Assembly: GCF_004360225.1 (NCBI RefSeq)
Contig: NZ_SNUA01000018.1
Span: 19,088-83,087 of the forward strand
DNA from: Alcanivorax sp. 24
GTDB lineage: Bacteria > Pseudomonadota > Gammaproteobacteria > Pseudomonadales > Alcanivoracaceae
Length of the DNA stretch: 64,000 nucleotides
Reading direction: 5' to 3'
Shown here: piece by piece, positions 52,713 through 61,730 of the stretch
Layout: each line of letters opens with the position of its first letter
How positions within the stretch are numbered: the stretch's first letter is position 1
Made by a program: the position numbers and the translations under genes
The notes under the pieces: model-generated
What the model was told of the DNA's origin: nothing
The model's input: the letters and a program-made list of their open reading frames with translations, nothing else
Database searches by the model: none

Positions 52713-53483
52713 ATGGATATTAAAGACCGGATAGTCGTGGTCACCGGCGCCGCCGGTGGTATCGGCCGCGCGCTGGCGCAGTGTTTCGCCGAGGCCGGCG
52801 CCAAGCGTGTGGTCTGCGCCGACCTGGATGGCGAAGGCGCCCAGGCCACCGCCGACACCATCGGCGGCATCGGCCGGCGGGTCAATGTGGCCGAGGAAAG
52901 TGAGATCCAGGCGTTGATCGAAGAGGTGGAAGCCAGCGAAGGGCCGATCGATCTGTTTTGCTCAAACGCGGGCATCTCCACCCGTGGCGGGCCGGAAGTG
53001 AGCAACGACGTGTGGCAGAGAATCTGGGATATCAATGTCATGGCCCATGTCTATGCGGCACGGCACCTGGTGCCGAGGATGACCGCCCGTGGCGGCGGCT
53101 ATTTGCTCAACACGGCTTCCGCCGCCGGGCTATTGTCCCAGGTTGGGTCCGCTCCCTACGCGGTGACCAAACACGCCGCGGTGGGGCTGGCCGAGTGGCT
53201 GGCGCTGACCTATGGCGATGACGGCATCAAGGTATCGGTACTGTGTCCGCAGGCGGTGCGCACCGCCATGACCAAGGGCAAGGAAGATGGCGTCGCCAGT
53301 ATCAACGGCATGATGGAGCCGGAACCGGTGGCCCAGGCTTGCCTGAAAGCGATCCAGGAGGAAACTTTCCTGGTTCTGCCGCACCCTGAAGTATTGGAAT
53401 ACATGCGCAACAAGACCGCGGACTACGACCGCTGGATCGGTGGTATGCGCAAGCTGAACCGGCGTTATAGTAATCCGGTTTAA
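52713..53483 (+). CDS. Short-chain dehydrogenase/reductase 2
   Basis: 256 residues. VVVTGAAGGIGRALAQ, CSNAGIST, NTASAAGLLSQVGSAPYAVTKHAAVGLAEW with Ser, Tyr and Lys in place. ATG behind AACAGGAGAAATTC. It follows SDR 1 on the same strand, but the compound repeat separates them, so co-transcription is uncertain. It could oxidise the 3-hydroxyacyl-CoA formed by the hydratase; inference from place. Confidence 0.88.
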   Translation: MDIKDRIVVVTGAAGGIGRALAQCFAEAGAKRVVCADLDGEGAQATADTIGGIGRRVNVAEESEIQALIEEVEASEGPIDLFCSNAGISTRGGPEVSNDVWQRIWDINVMAHVYAARHLVPRMTARGGGYLLNTASAAGLLSQVGSAPYAVTKHAAVGLAEWLALTYGDDGIKVSVLCPQAVRTAMTKGKEDGVASINGMMEPEPVAQACLKAIQEETFLVLPHPEVLEYMRNKTADYDRWIGGMRKLNRRYSNPV

Positions 53484-53865
53484 AGACCGCTGACACACAG
53501 ACACGCCACCACCTCATGGCTTGTCTTGCTGGTTTGGGCCTGGAGAGATCAATTCGCGTTGCATTCGCTGCCAAGGCAGCTTCCCACGGAGAGCGCTACG
53601 GAGTCGTGGGAAGCTGCCTTGGCAGCGAATCAATGTGCCTTTTTGTGACCACCGTCCATGGCGGTCACCCTATGGGCCGTCGCCAAGGCGACGTCAAAAA
53701 TCGCTCCCGGCGATTTTTTGTGACCACCGCTCGCTCCCAGCGGTTTATCGAGGTCCTTCATGTAACGTTTACTCCCGGCGTGCATCACTATAGTGTCGAA
53801 ACCATGAACCGGACCCTCCGGTCCGGCGGGGTTTCGCATTAACCGAGCGAATCAGGAGACGAAAC
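53484..53865. repeat. 382-bp gap: REP dyad, inverted hairpin block, leader of the hvf genes
   Basis: A REP dyad at 53561-53632 (GCATTCGCTGCCAAGGCAGC and complement) resembles the one at 16683. At 53640-53745 the block ACCGTCCATGGCGGTCACCC with AAAATCGCTCCCGGCGATTT is the inverse of the module at 52507. A hairpin CCGGACC/GGTCCGG lies at 53809-53826, inside the presumed hvfA leader. No gene is seen. Confidence 0.75.
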
Positions 53866-54141
53866 ATGGCTAAATTGAGCAAACTCAATCCTCTGGCGGC
53901 CACCGTGAGCGCGGCCTTCGTTGCTTCCGCGATGTCCTTGCCGGTCACCGCGCAGGCGGTCGAAAACCCGTTTGCAACTTCCGATCTGGGTGGTGGCTAT
54001 CAACTGGCCGACAATCATGGCGACAAGAATGCGGAAGGCCGCTGTGGTGGCGATAAAAAGGCGGAAGGCAGCTGCGGAGAGAAAGAGGAGAAGGGCGCCG
54101 AAGGGAAATGCGGCGAAGGGAAATGCGGCGGCGCCGCCTGA
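53866..54141 (+). CDS. HvfA/BufA-like bufferin precursor peptide (copper RiPP)
   Basis: 91 residues. A signal peptide (about 1-31, ending VTAQA) is unusual for RiPP precursors but normal for bufferins. The mature part ends with four EGxCG units: EGRCG (Cys60), EGSCG (Cys70), EGKCG (Cys82) and EGKCG (Cys87). In known bufferins such Cys become thiooxazoles that bind copper in the periplasm (recalled). It heads a cassette with a DUF692 enzyme (16 bp gap) and a DUF2063 partner. CAGGAG precedes the ATG. Confidence 0.88.
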   Translation: MAKLSKLNPLAATVSAAFVASAMSLPVTAQAVENPFATSDLGGGYQLADNHGDKNAEGRCGGDKKAEGSCGEKEEKGAEGKCGEGKCGGAA

Positions 54142-54156
54142 TCCCGGAGTCCGACG

Positions 54157-55020
54157 ATGACATCCCGAGCCGCGGTCGATGGAACCGGCCTGGGATTGCG
54201 GCGGGCCCTGATGGGCCCGCTTTCGCAGTGCCAGGAAGTGCCGTTCCAGTTCATGGAAGTGGCGCCGGAGAACTGGATCCCCATGGGCGGTCGCCTGGGC
54301 CGGGAATTCCGTCGTTTCACTGAACGCTTCCCGTTCGTTTGCCACGGTCTGAGCCTGTCCCTGGGTGGCCCCCATCCGCTGGATTTTGAGTTGCTGGCCG
54401 CGGTCAAACGGTTTCTCGATGAACATCAAATCCGCTGTTATACCGAACATTTGAGCTACTGCAGCGACGGTGGTCATCTTTATGATCTGATGCCGATGCC
54501 GTTTACCGGTGAGGCGGTGCGTTACGTCGCCGATCGTATCCGGCGGGTGCAGGACTTCCTTGAACGCCCGATTGGTATTGAGCACGTCAGTTATTACACG
54601 CCACCCGGCGGTCCCGCGGAAATGACCGAGCTGGCGTTCATTCGCGCGGTGCTCGAGGAGGCCGACTGCGGTCTGTTGCTGGACGTCAATAACGCCTATG
54701 TAAACGGCATTAACCATGGTTACGACCCCCATGGTTTCATCGACGGCCTGCCCGGTGAGCGGATCTGCTATGTGCATATCGCCGGTCACTACGACGAGGC
54801 CGAGGATCTCAAGGTGGATACCCATGGCAGTGCCGTGATCGAGCCGGTGTGGTCCTTGCTGGAACACGCTTATCAACGCTTCGGGGTGCTGCCGACGTTG
54901 TTGGAGCGGGATTTCAATTTCCCTGACAACCAGACCCTGTTCGCGGAGTTGGCTCGCATTGGCGAAACTCAGCGGCAAGTGGAAAGCCGGGCCCGGAAAC
55001 CGGACAGGAGTTGTGGATGA
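54157..55020 (+). CDS. HvfB/BufB: DUF692 multinuclear iron oxidase (MbnB-like)
   Basis: 287 residues, TIM-barrel DUF692 family. Metal-site motifs are visible: [57 protein letters not shown] and [10 protein letters not shown]. With a DUF2063 partner such enzymes modify cysteines of the precursor, as MbnBC does in methanobactin. Its stop overlaps the next start by ATGA, so the two proteins are made together. Ribosome site GGAG before ATG. Confidence 0.92.
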   Translation: MTSRAAVDGTGLGLRRALMGPLSQCQEVPFQFMEVAPENWIPMGGRLGREFRRFTERFPFVCHGLSLSLGGPHPLDFELLAAVKRFLDEHQIRCYTEHLSYCSDGGHLYDLMPMPFTGEAVRYVADRIRRVQDFLERPIGIEHVSYYTPPGGPAEMTELAFIRAVLEEADCGLLLDVNNAYVNGINHGYDPHGFIDGLPGERICYVHIAGHYDEAEDLKVDTHGSAVIEPVWSLLEHAYQRFGVLPTLLERDFNFPDNQTLFAELARIGETQRQVESRARKPDRSCG

Positions 55021-55775
55021 GCGGACCGGACCTGGTTACCGTGCAACAGCGTTTCGCCGCCCATCTGCGCGATCCGGACCAACATGCCGCTCCGGAAGGT
55101 CTGGAGGAGCGTCGTCTGGCGATATACCGGGATCTCTTTTTCAATAATGTGCATGGCATCCTGAGCCAGGGCTTCCCGGTCCTGCACGGCGTTTTACCGG
55201 AAGTCCGCTGGCGGGCTCTGGTGCGCGCCTTTTTTCACTCTCACCGCAGCAATTCCCCTTATTTTCTGGAAATTCCCGGAGAGTTCGTTGCTTTCCTGAC
55301 CACGAAGTATCAACCGGATCCCGAGGATCCGCCTTATCTGGCGGAGCTGGCTCATTACGAGTGGATGGAGGTGGTGCTGGATAGCGCCACCGAGGAGATC
55401 CCTGAACGGGGTTATGATCCCGGCGGCGATTTGCTCGCCGGGGTGCCGGTGCTCAATCCTCTGCATGTGCTGCAAGGCTACCGCTTCCCTGTCCACCGGA
55501 TCGGTCTGGACTATCGTCCTGAGCAGCCCCTGCCGGAACCGGTGTGGTTGCTTATTCACCGGGGGCGTGATGATCGGGTCCACTTCACCGAATTGAACCC
55601 CGCTACCGCCCGCATGCTGCAATTGATGGCGGCCTGCCCCGAAGAGCGAGGCGAAGCTGTGTTGACAATACTGGCGGAAGAGTTGAACTTTGCCGACCAG
55701 AGTGCGTTGCGGGGTTTCGCCGTTGAGTTGCTGGAGCAGCTGCGCGGCAAGGACGTGATTCTGGGCGCACGCTGA
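55017..55775 (+). CDS. HvfC/BufC: DUF2063 partner protein (MbnC-like)
   Basis: 252 residues from the ATG in the ATGA overlap. The N-terminal DUF2063 domain is clear: [42 protein letters not shown] and [23 protein letters not shown]. It is followed by a C-terminal domain (about 150-250). It binds the precursor for the DUF692 enzyme. No DoxX-like membrane gene (HvfD) follows; the next gene is an unrelated MlaA lipoprotein. Confidence 0.9.
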   Translation: MSGPDLVTVQQRFAAHLRDPDQHAAPEGLEERRLAIYRDLFFNNVHGILSQGFPVLHGVLPEVRWRALVRAFFHSHRSNSPYFLEIPGEFVAFLTTKYQPDPEDPPYLAELAHYEWMEVVLDSATEEIPERGYDPGGDLLAGVPVLNPLHVLQGYRFPVHRIGLDYRPEQPLPEPVWLLIHRGRDDRVHFTELNPATARMLQLMAACPEERGEAVLTILAEELNFADQSALRGFAVELLEQLRGKDVILGAR

Positions 55776-55852
55776 ATTGCGCTCCCGTCCGGTATGGCTC
55801 TCCGGCGAAGGAAGCTGTGATCGGAGCCTGGGAGTGATAGCACGGACGTGCC

Positions 55853-55858
55853 TATAAT
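55853..55858 (+). promoter_or_regulatory. -10 box for mlaA
   Basis: Perfect TATAAT 29 bp before the chosen GTG start and ahead of AGAGGA. The -35 region is weak. Confidence 0.5.
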
Positions 55859-55886
55859 GCGCTCACCAACGAACAGAGGATTGCTT

Positions 55887-56897
55887 GTGCGTAAATGGAT
55901 TCTGCTGGCTTTCGCTGGCCTGGTGGTTGGGTGTGCGCAGACGCCCCGGGATACCAGTGAAACTCAGGCGCCGTCGGTGCCGCCGGAAGCGGTGAGTGCC
56001 GCCGACGCTGAACGCGGTAATGTGGAAGGCGCGGTGGAAAGCGCCGTTGATGACGCTCCGGCCGCCTTGTCCGCCCAGTCCGCCGCCGCTGATGGCGGAG
56101 ACGATTGGGGGGAAAGCGCCCCGGCCGTGGATGATGGTTGGGGCGACGGTGGCGATGACTGGGCCGGCTCCGGTTCCGGTGACCTGGATGACCCGTTCGC
56201 TGGTCCCACCATGGATTGGGAGGAGATTGATCCCTGGGAGGGCTTCAACCGCAAAATGTTCGGCTTCAACGAGTTCGTGGATCGCTACGCGCTGAAGCCG
56301 GCGGCCAAGGGCTATCGATTCATTACTCCGCAATGGCTGGACGATACCTTCACACGTTTTTTCGCCAACCTGCAGGATTTTCGCAGCGGCTTGAATAACG
56401 TGCTCCAGTGGCGCTGGGGACAGGCGCGGGACAATTTCGGCCGCTTCTCGGTGAATACCACGCTCGGATTGGCCGGCCTGTTTGACGTGGCGTCGGAACT
56501 GGACATTCCGAAACATAAGACCGACTTGGGTCTGACGCTGGCGCGCTGGGGCGTTGACTCCGGTCCTTATCTGGTATTGCCGCTGTTTGGCCCGTCCACC
56601 GTTCGGGACGCCGCCACTATCTGGCCGGAAGACTATATGCGGCTGTCTCACTATTTGCTTGAGGACACCACCGATCGTCTCATCTTCAGCGCGGTGTACG
56701 CGGTGGATCTGCGGGCCGATCTGCTTGATCTGGAGCGCAACATCATCGGCGACCGTTACACCTTCCTGCGTAATTTCTACATCACTCAGCGCATGAAGGG
56801 GGAAGGACTGAGCCGGGTGCCGGGACCGGCACCGAAAGCCGAAGGACAAACGGCGCCGTCAGAGGAGCAGGGGGCGGAGTCGGAACCGCAATGGTGA
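55887..56897 (+). CDS. mlaA: MlaA/VacJ-family lipoprotein (phospholipid asymmetry)
   Basis: 336 residues from GTG with AGAGGA upstream; an earlier start would overlap the TATAAT box. Lipobox LVVGC, then an Asp/Trp/Gly-rich linker (about 60-110, repeats of DDWG and DDGWGDGG), then the MlaA domain with DPWEGFNRKMFGFNEFVDRY, NNVLQWRWGQARDNFGRFSVNTTLGLAGLFD and YLVLPLFGPSTVRD. MlaA removes misplaced phospholipids from the outer leaflet. The acidic Trp-rich linker is longer than usual. The C-terminus is low complexity. Confidence 0.92.
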   Translation: MRKWILLAFAGLVVGCAQTPRDTSETQAPSVPPEAVSAADAERGNVEGAVESAVDDAPAALSAQSAAADGGDDWGESAPAVDDGWGDGGDDWAGSGSGDLDDPFAGPTMDWEEIDPWEGFNRKMFGFNEFVDRYALKPAAKGYRFITPQWLDDTFTRFFANLQDFRSGLNNVLQWRWGQARDNFGRFSVNTTLGLAGLFDVASELDIPKHKTDLGLTLARWGVDSGPYLVLPLFGPSTVRDAATIWPEDYMRLSHYLLEDTTDRLIFSAVYAVDLRADLLDLERNIIGDRYTFLRNFYITQRMKGEGLSRVPGPAPKAEGQTAPSEEQGAESEPQW

Positions 56898-56907
56898 TCC
56901 GCGAGGG

Positions 56908-57348
56908 TCACTGTTCGCCGGTGGCGGCGAGTTTGGCTCGAATATAATCGCCGTGGGAAACGTAGAGCAGGTCCGCCACCCGGCGGATCAGATGCTCTTC
57001 GTGCACGTCCGCTTTACCATCGGCGGCGGCCACGGCCCACATGTCCTCGATCAGACGGGCCCGGGGTTCCGGCCCCCAATGCTCGCGCAACGGGCTGGTG
57101 AACTCATACAGATCGGTGGCGCCTTCCACCCTCTCATGCAGCTCGGCGACAATCTCTTCCAGTTCGTCGCTGTCCAATTGCCAGCGCTGGCGCACCGCCT
57201 TGAACAGACTTTGTTTTTCACGCTCGTCAATCTGGCCGTCAGTGCGTGCCACTTCCAGCAGCAGGGCGGCGGCGGCCCGGTGTAAATCCAGCTCCGTTAC
57301 CGGTTCCCGGGTGGTTTGGGGTTCGAACAGGCGGGCAATCCAGTTCAC
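56908..57348 (-). CDS. TerB-family protein
   Basis: 146 residues from GTG, overlapping the transaldolase stop by GTGA. TerB domain: AAAALLLEVARTDGQIDERE, KQSLFKAV, then 'MWAVAAADGKADVHEEHLIRRVADLL', the paired acidic loops of the tellurite-resistance/DjlA-N fold. Function unknown in general; no other ter genes are nearby. It ends 10 bp from the convergent mlaA stop. Confidence 0.88.
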   Translation of the reverse strand: MNWIARLFEPQTTREPVTELDLHRAAAALLLEVARTDGQIDEREKQSLFKAVRQRWQLDSDELEEIVAELHERVEGATDLYEFTSPLREHWGPEPRARLIEDMWAVAAADGKADVHEEHLIRRVADLLYVSHGDYIRAKLAATGEQ

Positions 57349-58301
57349 GCGGCACGTTCCTCCTCGCTTAGCAAAGTTTCCAGCGCGACCTGATCCGCGG
57401 CGAAGCGGCGGATGCCGTCGCTGAGCAGGTCGTTGGCCATGGGATCCTGATTCAGCGCCCAGCGAAAATCCGCCTCGTTGATCGGTGTCCAGTCTTCGTC
57501 CGGTTCCACGTCGGCGGCGTCCAGAGCCTGGGTCAACGGGTTCTCGTCGGCGGCCAGGGTTTCCAGCAGGGCCGGGCTGATGGTGAGACGGTCACAGCCG
57601 GCCAGGGCGCGGATTTGATCGGCGTTGCGGAAGCTGGCGCCCATGACGATGGTTTCCAGCCCGCGTGCCTTGAGGGTACGGAAAATACCGCATACCGACT
57701 GTACGCCGGGATCGTCGTCGATGTGCTGGATGTCGAGGCCGCGTTTGACGTGCCAGTCCTGGATCCGGCCAACGAACGGGGAGATCAGCGTGGTGCCGGC
57801 CTCGGCGGCGGCCAGGGCCTGGGCCAGAGAGAACACCAGGGTCAGGTTGCAGCGAGTCCCTTCCTCTTCGAGGATACGGGCGGCCTCGATGCCCTCCCAG
57901 GTGGCGGCGATTTTGATCAGGATGCGATCCGGGTCCACATCCAGTTCCCGGTACAGCGCCATCAGCCGCCGCGCCCGCTCCACCGTGGCGCGGGTGTCAA
58001 AGGACAGGCGGGCGTCGACCTCGGTGGAAACCAGCCCTGGAACGTGCTCCAGCACCGCTTGCCCGGCGAGGCAGGCGTAGGCGTCACTGCACCAGGTCAG
58101 GTCGTGGCCGCGGCCCATTTCCGTGGCCAAGCTCCGGGCCTGGGTGAGCAGGGACTGATAGCGGCTGTCCCGCGCCGCCGCCAGCAGTAAAGAGGGATTG
58201 GTGGTGGCGTCACAGGGGGCGAGGGCGGCGATCATCTCCATATCGCCGGTGTCCGCCACCACGGTGGTCCACTGCTCCAGTTGCTGCCGCTGATTCGCCA
58301 T
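57345..58301 (-). CDS. tal: Transaldolase
   Basis: 318 residues, the usual TalB length. DATTNPSLLL near the N-terminus and the Schiff-base lysine in DRILIKIAATWEGI are present, with STEVDARLSFD and CNLTLVFSLAQA. It moves dihydroxyacetone units in the non-oxidative pentose phosphate pathway. The TerB gene is coupled to it through a GTGA overlap. Start ATG follows GGGACGGATC. Confidence 0.95.
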   Translation of the reverse strand: MANQRQQLEQWTTVVADTGDMEMIAALAPCDATTNPSLLLAAARDSRYQSLLTQARSLATEMGRGHDLTWCSDAYACLAGQAVLEHVPGLVSTEVDARLSFDTRATVERARRLMALYRELDVDPDRILIKIAATWEGIEAARILEEEGTRCNLTLVFSLAQALAAAEAGTTLISPFVGRIQDWHVKRGLDIQHIDDDPGVQSVCGIFRTLKARGLETIVMGASFRNADQIRALAGCDRLTISPALLETLAADENPLTQALDAADVEPDEDWTPINEADFRWALNQDPMANDLLSDGIRRFAADQVALETLLSEEERAA

Positions 58302-58379
58302 GATCCGTCCCGTTAACCAAAAACAAGTGAGTGAGGCTTAGAGCATAAGAATCCGGGAAGGTTCTTGCCAGTAGGAAAA

Positions 58380-58890
58380 CGGCCAGACGCCGGACGCCTG
58401 ACGCTAGAGTCAAAACCCGGGGCTGCGGGCGTTGCGGAAATAAAAAATTGCCGGGAGCAATTTTTAACGTTGCTGTGCGACGGCCCGAAGGGTGACCGCC
58501 ATGGACGGCGGCCATAAAAAGGTTCATCGCGGTTTAGCGGGAAGGGTCGCTCGGGCGGGGGCTCCTGTATTGCCCGGTTACCTCGAAGATATCCATTCAG
58601 AGGTGGCTACAGCGCCGCTGTGGGAAGAGGCCCGGGCGGCGCTCCGCTTGGCCGCGAATGCCCTGGACCGTTGGCGATTCGCTTGCAAGCAAGCTTCCCA
58701 CAGCGGCTTCGTGGCATGATCCGTGGGAGACCAGCTTGCTGGCGAATAGAGCGGCTTGGTAGCCCCTTCCGGTTACAGACCTGTGCCCATGATTGAAGCG
58801 CCGTGGCCCGCCAAACCGCGATGAACCTGAAAAAGGCGTTTTAGTGCTTGCCAGGGCGTTGGGTCTGGTTTTGCATTATCGGCGTCCGGC
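58380..58890. repeat. Compound intergenic repeat with REP insert
   Basis: Fills most of a 588-bp gap. It starts AGACGCCGGACGCCTGACGC, continues with the same hairpin block as 52507 (AAAATTGCCGGGAGCAATTTT, GACGGCCCGAAGGGTGACCG), then at 58521 the leader block and one REP dyad (58605-58747) as at 25528. It resumes at 58840 with TTTTAGTGCTTGCCAGG and TTATCGGCGTCCGG, which match 52592-52640. So a REP unit seems inserted into a copy of the 52445 module. Confidence 0.8.
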
Positions 58891-59879
58891 TAACCCACCA
58901 GCGCCAGCGCTTCCTCGAACACCTTTGGGGTGGTATCCGCCTGGTGCATGTTCTCGCTCAGATGACGGCGATAGGCGCGTGCTCCGGGCATGCCTTGAAA
59001 CAGGTTCAGGGCGTGGCGCAGCACGTGCTTGGGGTGACAGCCACCCGCATAGCGCCGTTCCAGATGGGGGATGAAGGCCCGAGCTACCTGGTGGCGGTCC
59101 GGTTGTGGCGCGGGGTCGCCGAACACGGTGGCGTCCAGGCCAGCCAGACACCAGGGGTTGCCGTAGGCTTCCCGGCCCACCATCAGACCGTCCACCTGGT
59201 CCAGATGATGCAGCACCGAGGGCAGATCGCGCAGGCCGCCGTTGAGAATGACCTCGAGATGCGGGAACGCCTGCTTGATGGCGTAGGCCCGCTCATAGAT
59301 CAACGGAGGGATTTCCCGGTTCTCCTTCGGCGACAGGCCGCTGAGAATGGCCTTGCGGGCGTGAATGGTCAGGCTGCGGCAGCCGGCGGTGTCCATGCGG
59401 GCGACGAAGCGCTGCAGGAACGGATAGTCGTCCTGATCATCGATGCCAATGCGGGTCTTCACCGTGACCGGCACCGGACTGACCCGGGCCATGGCCTCCA
59501 CGCAGCGGGCCACCAGGTCCGGCTCGGCCATCAGCACCGCGCCGATCTTGCCCTGCTGCACCCGGTCCGAGGGGCAGCCCACGTTCAGATTGATCTCATC
59601 ATAGCCGTAGTCGGCGCAGATGCGCGTGGCCTCCGCCAATTGCGCCGGGTCGCTACCGCCCAGTTGCACCGCCACCGGATGCTCGGCATCGTCAAAGCCC
59701 AGCAGCCGCTCGCGGTCGCCATGGATCGCCGCCTGGGCCACCACCATTTCCGTGTACAGCAGCGTATGCCGGCTGATCAGACGCGCCAGATAGCGGTAGT
59801 CGCGAGTGGTGTAGTCCATCATCGGCGCCACCGAAAGGCGCCGGTCGGGACCGGGGGTAAGGCGTGGGGATGGGAGCAT
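58890..59879 (-). CDS. dusA: tRNA-dihydrouridine(20/20a) synthase DusA
   Basis: 329 residues from the ATG giving MLPSPRLTPGPDRRLSVAPM; longer frames upstream are non-conserved. FMN-enzyme motifs LSVAPMMDYTTRDYRYLARL, NLNVGCPSDRVQQGKIGAVL (catalytic Cys) and IHARKAILSGLSPKENREIPPL identify DusA rather than DusB/C. It reduces U20/U20a in tRNA. The gene stop abuts the repeat block. Length normal. Confidence 0.95.
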   Translation of the reverse strand: MLPSPRLTPGPDRRLSVAPMMDYTTRDYRYLARLISRHTLLYTEMVVAQAAIHGDRERLLGFDDAEHPVAVQLGGSDPAQLAEATRICADYGYDEINLNVGCPSDRVQQGKIGAVLMAEPDLVARCVEAMARVSPVPVTVKTRIGIDDQDDYPFLQRFVARMDTAGCRSLTIHARKAILSGLSPKENREIPPLIYERAYAIKQAFPHLEVILNGGLRDLPSVLHHLDQVDGLMVGREAYGNPWCLAGLDATVFGDPAPQPDRHQVARAFIPHLERRYAGGCHPKHVLRHALNLFQGMPGARAYRRHLSENMHQADTTPKVFEEALALVG

Positions 59880-60241
59880 GGGACGGTGGCAACGACAGCA
59901 GGGAGGCGCATTATCGCACGGTGCCGGTGTGAGGCAAAACCGGACCCGAGGTGGGCATGACTGGCGGGTGCTGGTAGACTGCGCCGCCTTCCATGACTGG
60001 TAATGTCTGATTTTCATGTTGCATTCGTATTCCCCCGCCATCCTTGATGGCCTGACTCCGCCCTAGCGCGCGGATCTTCCGACACCCGGAAGGTGCTTCT
60101 CGCGCCGGCCCGATGGTGTTTATCCCCGGAACTGCCTGGTTCCCGCGGGACCGCTGTCCCGTATTCGCGATTTATCGCCTGTTTTTTACGACCGCCTTTG
60201 GCGGTGTTGTTTTTTGCATACGTACATGGGGTTTTCCGTTA

Positions 60242-61720
60242 ATGATTGCTTCCCTTAAAGCGCATTGGTTCAGCAATGTTCGCGCGGACGTGCTCGCCGG
60301 CATTGTCGTGGCGCTGGCGCTGATCCCCGAGGCTATCGCTTTTTCCATCATCGCCGAGGTAGACCCCAAAGTGGGTCTTTACGCATCGTTCTGTATTGCC
60401 GTGGTCACCGCTTTCGCCGGTGGCCGGCCCGGCATGATTTCCGCCGCCACTGGTGCCATGGCCCTGGTGATGGTGACCCTGGTCAAAGAGCATGGCTTGC
60501 AGTACCTGCTGGCGGCCACCGTTCTGGCCGGTGTGCTGCAGATCGTTGCCGGTTTTCTGAAGCTGGGGCAACTGATGCGGTTCGTGTCCCGGTCGGTGAT
60601 CACCGGTTTCGTCAACGCTCTGGCGATCCTGATTTTCATGGCCCAACTGAAGGAACTGGTGGGTGTGCCCTGGCTGGTCTATCCGCTGGTGGCCGCCGGT
60701 CTGGCGATCATTTACCTGCTGCCGCTACTGACCAGGGCTGTGCCATCACCGCTGATTTGCATTATCGGCCTTTCCATCGTGTGCGTGGCGATGGGCTGGG
60801 ACGTACCCACGGTGGGAGACAAGGGCGAGTTGCCGGACAGTCTGCCGGTGTTTCTGCTGCCGGATATTCCTCTGACCCTGGAAACCCTGAAGATCATTTT
60901 TCCGGTGTCCCTGACGCTGGCGATAGTGGGGCTGCTGGAGTCCATGATGACGGCCGCCATCATCGATGAACTGACCGACACCGGGAGCGATAAAAACCGG
61001 GAATGCAAAGGGCAGGGCATCGCCAACATCGTCGCCGGTTTCTTCGGTGGCATGGCCGGCTGCGCGATGATCGGCCAGTCCATGATCAATGTGAAATCCG
61101 GTGGCCGTACCCGCTTGTCCACGCTGGTGGCCGGTGTGGTGTTGCTGATCCTGGTGGTGTTTCTCGGCGATCACGTGTCGCGGATTCCGATGGCCGCGCT
61201 GGTGGCGGTGATGATCATGGTGTCCATCGGTACATTCAGTTGGGAATCGCTGGTGAACCTGCGCCGCCACCCGCCCAGCAGCACCATCGTCATGTTGGCC
61301 ACCGTGGTGGTCACCGTGCTCACTCATAACCTGGCCCTGGGGGTTGCCGTTGGCGTGGTGCTGAGCGCGCTGTTCTACGCCAATAAAGTCGGGCGGGTGT
61401 TTTATGTGCGTTCGGAGCAGGACGCTCCCGGCGAACGTACCTATCATGTGGTGGGGCAGGTATTTTTCACCTCATCGGAGCAGTTCCTGGACGCTTTCGA
61501 TTTTCGTGAGGCCCTGGAAAAAGTGGTTATCGATGTACATCGGGCCCACTTCTGGGATATCACCGCCATTGGCGCTCTGGACAAGGCGATCATCAAATTC
61601 CGCCGCGAAGGCACCGATGTGGAGCTGATCGGCTTGAATGAGGCCAGTGCCACGCTGGTGGACAAATACGCGGTGCACGATAAGCCGGACGCCGTGGAAA
61701 AACTGATGGGCGGACATTGA
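60242..61720 (+). CDS. SulP-family anion transporter with STAS domain
   Basis: 493 residues from the ATG before IASLKAHWF. The SulP core [36 protein letters not shown], then [18 protein letters not shown], about ten to twelve helices, and a C-terminal STAS domain (about 395-490, [23 protein letters not shown]). Family members carry sulfate, bicarbonate or other anions. The short form and pairing with a universal stress protein 10 bp downstream recall bicarbonate-type SulP clusters; inference. Confidence 0.9.
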   Translation: MIASLKAHWFSNVRADVLAGIVVALALIPEAIAFSIIAEVDPKVGLYASFCIAVVTAFAGGRPGMISAATGAMALVMVTLVKEHGLQYLLAATVLAGVLQIVAGFLKLGQLMRFVSRSVITGFVNALAILIFMAQLKELVGVPWLVYPLVAAGLAIIYLLPLLTRAVPSPLICIIGLSIVCVAMGWDVPTVGDKGELPDSLPVFLLPDIPLTLETLKIIFPVSLTLAIVGLLESMMTAAIIDELTDTGSDKNRECKGQGIANIVAGFFGGMAGCAMIGQSMINVKSGGRTRLSTLVAGVVLLILVVFLGDHVSRIPMAALVAVMIMVSIGTFSWESLVNLRRHPPSSTIVMLATVVVTVLTHNLALGVAVGVVLSALFYANKVGRVFYVRSEQDAPGERTYHVVGQVFFTSSEQFLDAFDFREALEKVVIDVHRAHFWDITAIGALDKAIIKFRREGTDVELIGLNEASATLVDKYAVHDKPDAVEKLMGGH

Positions 61721-61730
61721 GGAACACAAC

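Noticed and set aside
56908..57348. Tellurite-resistance island suggested by TerB
   Set aside because: Only the TerB domain gene is present, coupled to transaldolase; no terZACDE genes.
16683..58747. A REP-associated transposase (RAYT) as the source of the REP units
   Set aside because: No Y1-type transposase-like ORF was found in the window; the source must be elsewhere.
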